A stretch of 64,000 bases of DNA, from the NCBI GenBank assembly GCA_017883205.1, contig JADGNZ010000003.1, positions 1-64,000 of the forward strand, in the 5' to 3' direction. The position numbers were made by a program, and so were the translations under genes. Positions within the stretch are counted from its first letter, which is position 1, and each line of letters starts with the position of its first letter. Positions 25,985-34,470 of the stretch are shown piece after piece. This DNA is from Thermoanaerobaculia bacterium (GTDB lineage Bacteria > Acidobacteriota > Thermoanaerobaculia > Gp7-AA8). The notes under the pieces were generated by a model, which was not told where the DNA came from, searched no databases, and saw only the letters and a program-made list of their open reading frames with translations.

Positions 25985-26746
25985 ATGAACGACAACACCC
26001 CCATGATCTCCCTTCAACACGTCGACAAAACGCTCGGCGGGAGGAAGGTGCTCGACGACATGTCGTTCGACGTTGGGCGTGGGGACTCGTTCGTGATCGT
26101 TGGTGGCTCGGGCGTGGGTAAGAGCGTGACAATCAAGCACATCATCGGTTTGATCAAGCCGGATCGCGGCCATGTCGTCGTCGATGGTCAGGACATCACC
26201 ACGATGCGGCCGATCGACCTCAATCGATTCCGCCGGAGATTCGGCATGTCGTTTCAGGAAGGAGCGCTTTTCGACTCGATGTCGGTGTTCGAGAATATCG
26301 CCTTCCCGTTGCGGCGCCACACGAAGTTCACCGACTCGCAGATCCGCGAGCGCGTCGACGAATGCCTCGATATGGTCCACCTCGAGGGTGTGTCTTCGAA
26401 ACGGCCATCCGAACTGTCCGGCGGCATGCGCCGGCGGGTCGGTTTCGCGCGCGCCATCTCGCTCAAACCGGCGATTCTGCTGTTCGACGAGCCTACAACC
26501 GGACTCGACCCTGTGATCAGCGACGTCATCGCCGACCTGATTGTAGAGATGGACCGCACGCTCAATACGACCACCGTGACGATCACGCACGACATGAAAG
26601 TGGCGTTCAAAATCGCCGACCGCGTAGCCATGCTTTACAAAGGACGGATCGTGGAGGAAGGCACGCCCGAGACCTTCCAGCAGTCGCAAAACCCAATCGT
26701 GCAGCAGTTCATTCAAGGAAGAGCGGAAGGACCACTGACCGAGTGA
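25985..26746 (+). CDS. mlaF: MlaF-type lipid ABC transporter ATPase
   Basis: Walker A is VGGSGVGKS, the Q-loop region contains FRRRFGMSFQEGALFDSMSVFENIAFPL (the GALFD segment is typical of MlaF), the signature is LSGGMRRRVGFARAI, and Walker B is AILLFDEPTTGLDP with the switch His in ITHDMK. The 253 residues are normal. It pairs with the permease 32 bp upstream. A repeat-rich intergenic region follows. Confidence 0.93.
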   Translation: MNDNTPMISLQHVDKTLGGRKVLDDMSFDVGRGDSFVIVGGSGVGKSVTIKHIIGLIKPDRGHVVVDGQDITTMRPIDLNRFRRRFGMSFQEGALFDSMSVFENIAFPLRRHTKFTDSQIRERVDECLDMVHLEGVSSKRPSELSGGMRRRVGFARAISLKPAILLFDEPTTGLDPVISDVIADLIVEMDRTLNTTTVTITHDMKVAFKIADRVAMLYKGRIVEEGTPETFQQSQNPIVQQFIQGRAEGPLTE

Positions 26747-26748
26747 GT

Positions 26749-26865
26749 TAATTGATAATTGATAATCGACAATTGACGGTGATTCGAGACACACGAGTCG
26801 TGCCACAACTGTCACTGTTTGTTGTCAATTGTCAATTATCAATTATCAATTATCAATTATCAGAA
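26749..26865. repeat. Inverted and tandem CAATTGAC/ATTGATAA repeats
   Basis: Tandem TTGATAATTGATAATCGACAATTGAC-like words at 26754-26778 face a longer run of TCAATTATCAATTATCA words at 26825-26863. They can fold into a long AT-rich hairpin, in strong contrast to the GC-rich surroundings. The element is related to 4680-4806. It separates mlaF from the M61 peptidase gene. The ribosome binding site AAGGAG starts just after it. Confidence 0.8.
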
Positions 26866-26874
26866 GGAGCTTGT

Positions 26875-28755
26875 ATGAGGCGATCTGTTCTCATTTTCGC
26901 AGCACTGTTCGTCGCGGTCGCGCTTCGTGCGGCCCCGATCACGCTGCGCGTCGATGCTACGGGCGTTCCGTCGAACGTCTATCACGCGCATCTTACGATT
27001 CCGGTGACGGCCGGGCCGCTCACACTCTATTACCCGAAATGGATTCCCGGCGAGCATGGGCCGACGGGCCCAATCAACGGGCTGACCGGGTTGCAATTCA
27101 CAGCGAATGGCAAGAGCGTCACATGGCAACGTGACCTTGTCGACATGTTTGCATTGAATCTCGAAGTGCCCGCCGGCACGACGTCGCTGAACGCGGACCT
27201 CGACTACATCGCCCCCGCTCCGGGCGCAAATTTCACCGCAGGAGCATCGACCTCGCCACGGCTGGCGGTTCTGAGTTGGAACACGGTCCTGCTCTATCCG
27301 AAGGGCGCCGCCAGCGACACTCTCTCCTATTCGGCCTCGTTGCGAATCCCGTCAGGCTGGCAATACGCGACAGCTCTGGAGACGCGTGGCCATGCCGGCG
27401 ACGACATCGAGTTCGAGCCTGCATCGCTCACGACGCTGGTCGATTCGCCGGTGCAGCTCGGAACGACTCTGCGCAAGATCGACATCCCGAACAAAACCGG
27501 GCTGCGCCATACGCTGAATTTGCTGTCTGAGAGTGCGGATGCGGTCCAAACGCCTGACGATTTTGCGGCTCAGTACGGCAGACTCGTCGATGAGACGTCG
27601 ACGCTGTTCGGCGCGAATCACTATCGACACTACGATTGGCTCTTCACGTTGAGCGATGCCGTGGCGCACTTCGGTCTCGAGCACCACGAATCGAGCGACG
27701 ACCGCGTGGCAGAGAATCGCCTGCGCGAAGACCCCAGCCGGAAATGGGTCTCCACGCTCCTGGCGCACGAGTTTGTGCACTCCTGGAACGGCAAATATCG
27801 CCGTCCAGCCGGACTGGCCACCGGTAATTATGACAAGCCGATGACTGGCGAGCTCCTCTGGGTTTACGAAGGGCTCACCGAATATCTCGGTGATCTCCTT
27901 CCGGTCCGGGCAGGAATCCTCTCGGCCGAAGATTACCGCGAGAACCTGGCGGAAACCTATGCACAGATGGCGCAACACACCGGACGCACGTGGAGACCGT
28001 TGCTCGACACGGCCGTTGCCGCACAGTTGTTGTACGAAGCGCCCGGCACGTCGAGGAACTGGCGTCGAAGCGTCGATTATTACCCCGAGGGGGAGCTGCT
28101 CTGGCTGGACGCGGACATGACGATTCGGTCGCTGACGTTCGGCAAACACTCCCTCGACGATTTCTGCCGGGCCTTCTACGGAGGAACGAGCGGACACGCC
28201 GAGCTGAAGCCCTACACGTTTGACGACCTCGTTGCCGCGCTCAACAATGTGGCGCCGAATGATTGGAGGACATTTCTGAACGAACGCCTGAGCTCGACTG
28301 CTCCGATGCCGCCGGTTGGCGGCATTGAGCAAGCCGGATGGAAGCTCGTTTACAACGACAAACCCAACACGGCGCTGCAGTTCTATGAAGGAGAGCAGAA
28401 AGGTGCCGACCTCAACGCGTCACTCGGATTCAACGTTCAGGAGAATGGATCCGTTGGCGATGTCGTGCCCGGATCGATTGCTGCTCAAAGCGGTCTCACG
28501 CCTGGAGCGCATATCGTCGCTGTCAATGGCCGAGCATTCAACATCGCGCGACTGCGAGCCATCGTGAAAGCCTCGGCGAGCTCTACAGGTCCAATCGACC
28601 TCATCGTCAGGAATGGTGATTTCTTTGTGACGGAATCGGTCGACTACCACGGCGGAGAGCGCTATCCGCATTTGGAGCGGGTGACCGGCAAGCCTGATCG
28701 GATGGAGGCGCTGACCAGGCCGTTGGTGCCAGTGGGGGCAGCGGCGAAGAAGTGA
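26875..28755 (+). CDS. M61-family peptidase with C-terminal PDZ domain
   Basis: I choose the ATG at 26875, which follows AGAAGGAG and starts a signal peptide (MRRSVLIFAALFVAVALRAA). The upstream extension in the same frame is translation of the repeat. The zinc site is HEFVH at about 298-302, in LLAHEFVHSWNGKYRRP, with the third ligand glutamate in WVYEGLTEYLGDLL. This is the M61 (glycyl aminopeptidase-like) arrangement. A PDZ-like domain lies at about 520-600 (DLNASLGFNVQENGSVGDVVPGSIAAQSGLTPGAHIVAVNG). The N-terminal 190 residues form the family's beta domain. The 626-residue protein is exported. It probably degrades peptides in the periplasm. Confidence 0.92.
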   Translation: MRRSVLIFAALFVAVALRAAPITLRVDATGVPSNVYHAHLTIPVTAGPLTLYYPKWIPGEHGPTGPINGLTGLQFTANGKSVTWQRDLVDMFALNLEVPAGTTSLNADLDYIAPAPGANFTAGASTSPRLAVLSWNTVLLYPKGAASDTLSYSASLRIPSGWQYATALETRGHAGDDIEFEPASLTTLVDSPVQLGTTLRKIDIPNKTGLRHTLNLLSESADAVQTPDDFAAQYGRLVDETSTLFGANHYRHYDWLFTLSDAVAHFGLEHHESSDDRVAENRLREDPSRKWVSTLLAHEFVHSWNGKYRRPAGLATGNYDKPMTGELLWVYEGLTEYLGDLLPVRAGILSAEDYRENLAETYAQMAQHTGRTWRPLLDTAVAAQLLYEAPGTSRNWRRSVDYYPEGELLWLDADMTIRSLTFGKHSLDDFCRAFYGGTSGHAELKPYTFDDLVAALNNVAPNDWRTFLNERLSSTAPMPPVGGIEQAGWKLVYNDKPNTALQFYEGEQKGADLNASLGFNVQENGSVGDVVPGSIAAQSGLTPGAHIVAVNGRAFNIARLRAIVKASASSTGPIDLIVRNGDFFVTESVDYHGGERYPHLERVTGKPDRMEALTRPLVPVGAAAKK

Positions 28756-28789
28756 GCCGGGCAATGGACAATTGACACTGCTCCACAGA

Positions 28790-28818
28790 AACAGAAAGGG
28801 CGCGGTCGCCCGCGCCCT
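28790..28818 (-). terminator. Intrinsic terminator of the lipoprotein gene
   Basis: An 8-bp stem (AGGGCGCG at 28797-28804, CGCGCCCT at 28811-28818) is followed, on the minus strand, by the T-rich TTCTGTTTCTG. It lies about 25 bp past the lipoprotein stop. Confidence 0.8.
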
Positions 28819-28841
28819 GCCGTTACTGCGTTCACCTGGGA

Positions 28842-29420
28842 TTAGTCCTTGTGCATCTTGCGGTGATGATGTTTCTTTGGGGTTTCGGTGGGGGTCGTTG
28901 TCGTGGTTTCCGTCGGCGTCTGCTCGACGGTGCTCGATGCCATCGGCGCTGGCGTCTCGACGATGACGGGAGCCGGAGCCGGCGTCTCGACTGCAACCGG
29001 CTCGTTGCTCACGACGGTCGTGGTCGTCGACTCGACGGGCGTCTGGGTGACGACGACTTCGGATGAGGTCTTCCTGGGGATCAGGTTGACATTCGTATTG
29101 TTGCCGAGGTTGGACGCGTTGCCGTTGCCGCCAGCGGAACTGCTGGTGTATGCGCGGCCGTCGCTATCAACGGCTGCCGGGCCGGAAATCACGGCAGGAG
29201 TCGTCGATCCGCTCATCCCTTCCGCGTTACTCGGCGCAGGAGCGGTTCCGACTACCGGAGCATTGGTGTTCGCCGTTGTTGCCGCCGCCTCGGTTCGAAT
29301 CTGACCATATCCCTGTGCCTGCGATGCAGCGTCGTGATGTGCACACGCGCTGAGTGCGATTGCGAGCGCGGCTGAGCCGATGCCCGCCACTACTTTCTTG
29401 AAAATCATTTCTTTTTTCAT
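28842..29420 (-). CDS. Low-complexity Thr/Pro-rich lipoprotein
   Basis: The 192 residues start with a lipoprotein signal (about 7-26) ending in the lipobox LSAC, so the protein should be lipid-anchored at Cys26. The rest has no recognisable fold. It is rich in Ala, Thr, Pro, Val and Asn, with TPA.V and TPTETTTTT runs, and closes with a basic KKHHHRKMHKD tail. Such tails can bind metals or nucleic acid or the cell wall, but none is shown. A duplicated ATG pair (MKKEMIFKK) leaves the start slightly uncertain. It is divergent from xseA, with its own terminator downstream. The function is unknown. Confidence 0.8.
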   Translation of the reverse strand: MKKEMIFKKVVAGIGSAALAIALSACAHHDAASQAQGYGQIRTEAAATTANTNAPVVGTAPAPSNAEGMSGSTTPAVISGPAAVDSDGRAYTSSSAGGNGNASNLGNNTNVNLIPRKTSSEVVVTQTPVESTTTTVVSNEPVAVETPAPAPVIVETPAPMASSTVEQTPTETTTTTPTETPKKHHHRKMHKD

Positions 29421-29528
29421 TTTTCCTGACTCCTTGCTGCCTTCAGATTGACAGCTCGTCTATTGCCTTGTCGGCAACGATCACAAGAGCAACTAGCTTG
29501 CCTACATTTGATTGACTACCATGCGCGG

Positions 29529-30845
29529 ATGGCAGAACGCGTCTGGCAGGTCAGCGAGCTGATCCGGCAAATCAACCTGGATCTCTTTCGTTACAACGAC
29601 ATCAGCGTCGAGGGCGAGGCCACAAACGTCGTCCGATCGGCCGCCGGTCATCTTTATTTTTCGATCAAAGACGCCCGGGCGCAGATGCGCGTGGTCCTTT
29701 TTGCCATGAATGCGCGCTTCCTTCGTTTCCGAATCGAGAACGGATTGCAACTCGTCGTTCGCGGGCGGCTCACGCTTTACGAGCAAAAAGGTGAGTTTCA
29801 GCTCAATGCCGTGTCTGTTGAGCCCGCTGGCCTCGGCGCGCTGCAATTGGCGTTCGAGCAGCTCAAGAAGCAGCTCGCGGAAGAAGGATTGTTCGATCCA
29901 GCGCGCAAAAAGCCGATTCCGATGCTGCCACAGCGTATCGCCGTCGTCACCAGTCCCACCGGCGCGGCCATCCGCGATGTCCTGAACGTCCTCGGGCGCC
30001 GCTTCGCCGGGCTCCACGTGCAGGTTTATCCCGTGCGTGTTCAGGGGCGTGAGGCGGGACGCGAGATCGCCGCGGCAATCCGAAACCTCTCGCGTTGGCA
30101 TCTGCACGACGTCGTTCTCATCTGCCGAGGAGGCGGATCGCTCGAGGATCTGTGGGCGTTCAATGAGGAGATTGTCGCCAGGGCCGTTGCCACGTGCGCG
30201 GTCCCGACCATCTCCGCAATCGGTCACGAAACCGATTTCACGATCTGCGATTTCGTTGCCGACCTTCGCGCACCCACTCCCTCCGCGGCGGCGGAGATCG
30301 TCATTCGCGCGAAAAGCGAGATCTGCTCGCAGCTCGACCACATGGCGCGGCGCGTGCGGCAGGTAGTCGAGACGCGCGTACGCAACTACCGTCACGAGCT
30401 GCGCCATCTCGCATCCTCGGATCGCCTCGGCTTGCTGCCGCGCCGGATCGCGATGCGCCGGGAGCGCCTCAACCGCAGCCGCGTCACACTGTTTCGCATG
30501 CTCGAAGCCCGCGCCCGCTCGATGCGCGCACGCCTGCTCGCCGTCAACGAGCCTCTGCTGCGCTTTCCCGCGCACATCGCACGCGAGCGCCACCGTCTGC
30601 GCGCAACCGCGGCAACGTTGGATGCCGTCTCGCCGCTGTCCGTACTCTCACGCGGGTACGCCATCGCGTTCTCGCGCACCAAACGGGGACGGCGAAAGCC
30701 GATCCTCGACTCGAACGCAGTGGCTGTCGGCGAGCCGATCGAGGTACAACTGAAAAAGGGCCGTCTCGAATGTACGGTTGACGCGAAGACGATGGGGCTT
30801 GAGACTGTATGGCCCACACCGGTCAAGGAATTGAGTAACGAGTGA
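29529..30845 (+). CDS. xseA: Exodeoxyribonuclease VII large subunit
   Basis: The nuclease degrades single-stranded DNA in both directions. I use the ATG at 29529 (MAERVWQVSELIRQINLDLF), the usual start with an N-terminal OB-fold (about 1-100: VEGEATNVVRSAAGHLYFSIKD). The catalytic region (about 120-320) shows IAVVTSPTGAAIRDVLNVL, VYPVRVQG, VLICRGGGSLEDLWAFNEE, TISAIGHETDFTICDFVAD and RAPTPSAAAE. A coiled-coil region and a C-terminal SPLSVLSRGYAI segment close the protein. The 438 residues are normal. It is the first gene of the run xseA-xseB-ispA-dxs-PIN-tlyA, with 1- or 4-bp overlaps at most junctions. Confidence 0.95.
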   Translation: MAERVWQVSELIRQINLDLFRYNDISVEGEATNVVRSAAGHLYFSIKDARAQMRVVLFAMNARFLRFRIENGLQLVVRGRLTLYEQKGEFQLNAVSVEPAGLGALQLAFEQLKKQLAEEGLFDPARKKPIPMLPQRIAVVTSPTGAAIRDVLNVLGRRFAGLHVQVYPVRVQGREAGREIAAAIRNLSRWHLHDVVLICRGGGSLEDLWAFNEEIVARAVATCAVPTISAIGHETDFTICDFVADLRAPTPSAAAEIVIRAKSEICSQLDHMARRVRQVVETRVRNYRHELRHLASSDRLGLLPRRIAMRRERLNRSRVTLFRMLEARARSMRARLLAVNEPLLRFPAHIARERHRLRATAATLDAVSPLSVLSRGYAIAFSRTKRGRRKPILDSNAVAVGEPIEVQLKKGRLECTVDAKTMGLETVWPTPVKELSNE

Positions 30846-31108
30846 TGGCCCGCAAGTCCAACGAATTCGAGAAAGCCTTTCAGCAGCTCGAGACGATCGT
30901 GAAGCGTCTGGAGTCGGAGGAGATGCCGCTCGATGAGTCGCTGCAGCTCTTCGAGGAGGGGATTCGTCTCTCTCGCTTCTGTAATCAGAAGCTCGAAGAG
31001 GTCGAGAAGAAGATCGAGCTGATCCTCTCCGATGCGAAAGGACAGCCGCGCGTCGAACCGTTCGAGAGCGAGGAAGACGACGATCTGGGCGAGGCCGGGG
31101 AGGAGTGA
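30845..31108 (+). CDS. xseB: Exodeoxyribonuclease VII small subunit
   Basis: The 87 residues match the family: EFEKAFQQLETIVKRLESEEMPLDESLQLFEEGIRLSRFCNQKLEEVEKKIE. The short helical protein assembles around the large subunit. The ATG at 30845 shares one base with the xseA stop; a GTG three bases earlier is an equal alternative. The acidic C-terminal tail (ESEEDDDLGEAGEE) is longer than usual. It overlaps the next gene by 4 bp. Confidence 0.95.
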   Translation: MARKSNEFEKAFQQLETIVKRLESEEMPLDESLQLFEEGIRLSRFCNQKLEEVEKKIELILSDAKGQPRVEPFESEEDDDLGEAGEE

Positions 31109-31995
31109 GCGCAATCAACGAATGGCTCTCCGCAACGCGCCTGATCGTCGACCGGGTGCTGGACGCTAACCTTCCCGCGGCCGAAACCCCGCCCGCGGTC
31201 ATCCACGAGGCGATGCGTTACGCCGTTCTCGGCGGCGGAAAGCGCATCCGGCCCATCCTCGGAATTGCGGCAGCGGAAGCGTGCGGAGCGCACGTCGATG
31301 ATCTGCTCGTTCCCATTGCCTCGCTCGAGCTGATTCACACCTACTCGCTCGTCCACGACGATCTTCCCGCGCTCGACAACGACGATCTGCGCCGCGGCCG
31401 CAAGACCACCCACGTGGTTTTCGGTGAGGCAATGGCAATCCTGACCGGCGACGCGCTTCTGACCGAGGCGTTCGCGTGGCTGGCGCGTCCCGTGGCGGGA
31501 GTTGATGCCGGGCATCAGCTTCGCGCTGTGCGGGAAATTGCACTGGCGGTCGATTCCAAAGGCATGATCGGGGGTCAGGTCGCTGACCTCATCGCGACCG
31601 GGACGAACGAGGCCACGGCTGATCAGCTCGACTTCATCCACCGCAACAAGACCGGCAAACTGCTGACGGCTTCCGTAATCCTCGGCGGGCTGCTTGCGAA
31701 CGCCGATGACGAGAAGATCGAGGCACTTCGCATCTACGGCAGAGCCATCGGCCTGGCGTTTCAAATCGTCGACGACCTCCTGGACCAGGAAGAAGATGCA
31801 ACCACGCTCGGAAAGACGGCTGGCAAGGATCTGGCGCAGGGAAAGCTGACCTACCCGGCCCTCTTCGGCACGGATGCCGCACGCGCCGCCGTCGACACGC
31901 TCCTGAGCGAGGCAATCCGCAACGCTGCTATCATCGGCGGCCCGGTGAACTATCTCGCCGGGATCGCGCGTTTCATCTGCGAACGGCGATCGTGA
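31105..31995 (+). CDS. ispA: Geranyl/farnesyl diphosphate synthase
   Basis: This all-helical prenyltransferase adds isopentenyl diphosphate to allylic diphosphates in the cytoplasm. The first aspartate-rich motif is in LVHDDLPALDNDDLRRG (DDxxxxD form, typical of bacterial type II FPP synthases) and the second is DDLLDQEED. GGKRIRPIL at the start and KTGKLLTASV are also standard. The GTG at 31105 overlaps the xseB stop. The 296 residues are normal. The next gene, dxs, supplies its precursors, so the pair is a compact isoprenoid unit. Confidence 0.94.
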   Translation: MSAINEWLSATRLIVDRVLDANLPAAETPPAVIHEAMRYAVLGGGKRIRPILGIAAAEACGAHVDDLLVPIASLELIHTYSLVHDDLPALDNDDLRRGRKTTHVVFGEAMAILTGDALLTEAFAWLARPVAGVDAGHQLRAVREIALAVDSKGMIGGQVADLIATGTNEATADQLDFIHRNKTGKLLTASVILGGLLANADDEKIEALRIYGRAIGLAFQIVDDLLDQEEDATTLGKTAGKDLAQGKLTYPALFGTDAARAAVDTLLSEAIRNAAIIGGPVNYLAGIARFICERRS

Positions 31996-32008
31996 GGCGC
32001 CGCAGCCA

Positions 32009-34063
32009 ATGACGCTCCTCGAGACCATTAACTCGCCGCAGGACCTGCGGTCGCTCAACCGCCGGCAGCTCCACGAGCTCGCAGGCGAGATCCGCCATCG
32101 CATCATCGAGGTCGTCTCGAAGATCGGCGGTCACTTTGGCGGCAACCTCGGCATCGTCGAGTTGACGCTGGCTCTGCACTACACATTCGATACGCCGCGC
32201 GATCAGATCGTCTTCGACACCGGCCATCAAACCTACCCGCACAAGCTGATCACTGGCCGCCGCGACACATTCGAGACGATCCGCATGCACGGTGGCATCT
32301 CCGGATTCTGCAAGCGGGAGGAATCGGAGTACGACGTCTTCAACGCCGGACATGCTTCAACGTCGATCTCGGCCGCCCTCGGCATCGCGGTCGCGCGCGA
32401 TATCAAGGCCGACAACTATCGCGTCGTGGCGGTCATCGGTGATGGCGCGCTCTCCGGCGGGCTGGCGCTCGAAGGACTCAATCAGGCCGGTCACCTCAAG
32501 CGCAAACTGATGATCATCCTCAACGACAACGACATGTCGATCTCCACCAACGTCGGAGCGATGTCGGGTTACCTCAACGGAATCCTCAAGGGCCAGGCGT
32601 ACAACCAGGCGAAGGATCTGGCCAAGGGGATCATGGACCGCATTCCGCTCGTCGGCGGCAAGCTCCACGGCATGGCCAGCGACATGGAGCAGCTCTTCAA
32701 GCACATGATCGTGCCGGGGACGCTCTTCGAGGAGCTCGGCTTCAAGTACCTCGGTCCCTACGACGGGCACGATCTCGATTTCCTGATCGATCTCTTCGAG
32801 AAAAACAAGGACTACAACGGACCGTTGCTCGTTCACGTGATCACGAAGAAGGGCAAGGGCTACGTGCCGGCGGAGAACAAACCGATCTGGTCGCACGGCG
32901 TGACCCCTTTCGACATCGACTCAGGCGAGGTGGTGAAGTCGACCAAGGCCGGCGCGCCGAGCTACACGGCCGTTTTCGCCGACACGTTGATCGAGCTCGC
33001 CAAGCGCGATCCGAAGATCGTCGCCATCACCGCGGCTATGCCGGACGGCACAGGCCTCGACAAGTTCGCCAAGGCTCATCCGGACCGCACGTTCGACGTC
33101 GGCATCGCCGAGGAGCACGCGGTCACGTTCTGCGGCGGGATGGCCACGCAAGGCATGAAGCCGATCGCCGCAATCTACTCCACCTTCCTCCAGCGCGCCT
33201 TCGATCAGGTGTTCCACGATGTAGCCATCATGGATCTGCCGGTCGTCTTCGCGCTCGATCGGGGCGGGATCGCGGGCGCCGACGGGCCGACGCATCACGG
33301 CATCTACGACATGGCCTACCTGCGGATCTTCCCGAACATGATCTGCATGGCTCCGAAAGACGAGAACGAGCTCCGGCACATGCTGAAGACGTCGTTCGAG
33401 ACTGGGCATCCGACATCACTCCGTTATCCGCGCGGCAACGGATTCGGCGTGACGATGGACGCCGAGCTTCAGTCTCTGCCGATCGGCAAAGGCGAAGTCA
33501 TGCGCGAGGGAAATGCCGGAGCAATCTTTGCCATCGGCAACGAGGTGTGGCCGTCCATGCAGGCCGCGGAGATCCTGGCGAAGGAAGGAATCGAAGTCGC
33601 GGTCATCAATGCACGCTTCATCAAACCGCTCGACGACGAGCTGATCACGAAGTACTGCCAGCCGTTCTCGCGGATCATTACAGTTGAAGAAGGCTCACTC
33701 GCCGGTGGCTTCGGTTCCGCGGTGATGGAGCGCGTGCAGCAGCTCGGTATCCGTAACGTCGCCTTCCACCGCATCGGCATCCCGGACGAGTATGTCCACC
33801 ACGGCGCTCAGGATGTGCTCCGCGCGCAGTACGACCTTGATGCGAATGGGATCGCCAAACGGGTGAGGGAGTTTGTGAAGAATCGGGTCAGCGAGGAGCT
33901 TGACGAAGAAGTCCGTGCCATGATCAAGAGCGGTGCGACGGATGGAGAGATCGCCGAGTTCATTTTCAAGGACGTCCCGGAAGAGGAGCTTCGGCGTCTA
34001 CCGGGCTCCGATCACGTCGATGAGGTCGTATACGGTCTCAAGCCACGCGCCATGGCGAAGTGA
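32009..34063 (+). CDS. dxs: 1-deoxy-D-xylulose-5-phosphate synthase with extended C-terminus
   Basis: The thiamine-dependent enzyme condenses pyruvate and glyceraldehyde-3-phosphate, the first step of the MEP isoprenoid pathway. Thiamine site GDGALSGGLALEGLNQAG, the histidine in HGGISGFCKREES, the glutamate in DVGIAEEHAVTFCGGMA and the C-terminal GIPDEYVHHGAQDVL are all present. The usual protein ends near VREFV, about residue 630. Here about 50 more residues follow (from KNRVSEELDEEV to the end KPRAMAK). They are charged and probably helical, and I do not recognise them. The next gene, a PIN-domain protein, starts on the last base of the dxs stop codon. Confidence 0.95.
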   Translation: MTLLETINSPQDLRSLNRRQLHELAGEIRHRIIEVVSKIGGHFGGNLGIVELTLALHYTFDTPRDQIVFDTGHQTYPHKLITGRRDTFETIRMHGGISGFCKREESEYDVFNAGHASTSISAALGIAVARDIKADNYRVVAVIGDGALSGGLALEGLNQAGHLKRKLMIILNDNDMSISTNVGAMSGYLNGILKGQAYNQAKDLAKGIMDRIPLVGGKLHGMASDMEQLFKHMIVPGTLFEELGFKYLGPYDGHDLDFLIDLFEKNKDYNGPLLVHVITKKGKGYVPAENKPIWSHGVTPFDIDSGEVVKSTKAGAPSYTAVFADTLIELAKRDPKIVAITAAMPDGTGLDKFAKAHPDRTFDVGIAEEHAVTFCGGMATQGMKPIAAIYSTFLQRAFDQVFHDVAIMDLPVVFALDRGGIAGADGPTHHGIYDMAYLRIFPNMICMAPKDENELRHMLKTSFETGHPTSLRYPRGNGFGVTMDAELQSLPIGKGEVMREGNAGAIFAIGNEVWPSMQAAEILAKEGIEVAVINARFIKPLDDELITKYCQPFSRIITVEEGSLAGGFGSAVMERVQQLGIRNVAFHRIGIPDEYVHHGAQDVLRAQYDLDANGIAKRVREFVKNRVSEELDEEVRAMIKSGATDGEIAEFIFKDVPEEELRRLPGSDHVDEVVYGLKPRAMAK

Positions 34064-34470
34064 TGCGGCGGTATTTCGTCGATACGTGGTACCTGATCGC
34101 GCTGACAGATCGTTTTGACGCGAACCACCCAGTTGCGCGACGCATCGAACCGATTACTCGCGGCCGAGCGCTCGTAACGCATGAGGCGGTGTTGACTGAG
34201 TTCCTTACGTTCCTCGCCGACGCAGGCTCGATGACGCGCCAGATGGCGGTGCGTCGTGTTCGCGCGATCCTTGAACAACCGCAGTGGACTGTTGAACGTT
34301 CGAGCGATCTGTTTTCGGCCGCACTGGACTTCTACTCTCGGCGGCTCGACAAGGCGTATTCGCTTGTCGATTGCATGTCGATGGTGCTGATGAACCAGCA
34401 GAAGATCACCCACGCACTTACGAACGATCACCACTTCCGCCAGGAAGGGTTCACCGTCGTCAACGAATGA
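34063..34470 (+). CDS. PIN-domain protein (VapC-like ribonuclease)
   Basis: The 135 residues form one PIN domain. The acidic residues of the nuclease centre are seen in order: the first Asp in YFVDTWYLIALTDR, a Glu in LVTHEAVLTEFLTFLA, then LVDCMSM and the final ALTNDHHFRQEGF. Such proteins are usually VapC toxins cutting RNA, paired with a small antitoxin upstream. No separate antitoxin is found here. Instead the gene starts on the last base of the dxs stop codon and overlaps tlyA by 4 bp. It is thus embedded in a housekeeping operon, suggesting either a domesticated nuclease or an antitoxin fused or lost. A GTG three bases upstream is an alternative start. Confidence 0.85.
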   Translation: MRRYFVDTWYLIALTDRFDANHPVARRIEPITRGRALVTHEAVLTEFLTFLADAGSMTRQMAVRRVRAILEQPQWTVERSSDLFSAALDFYSRRLDKAYSLVDCMSMVLMNQQKITHALTNDHHFRQEGFTVVNE

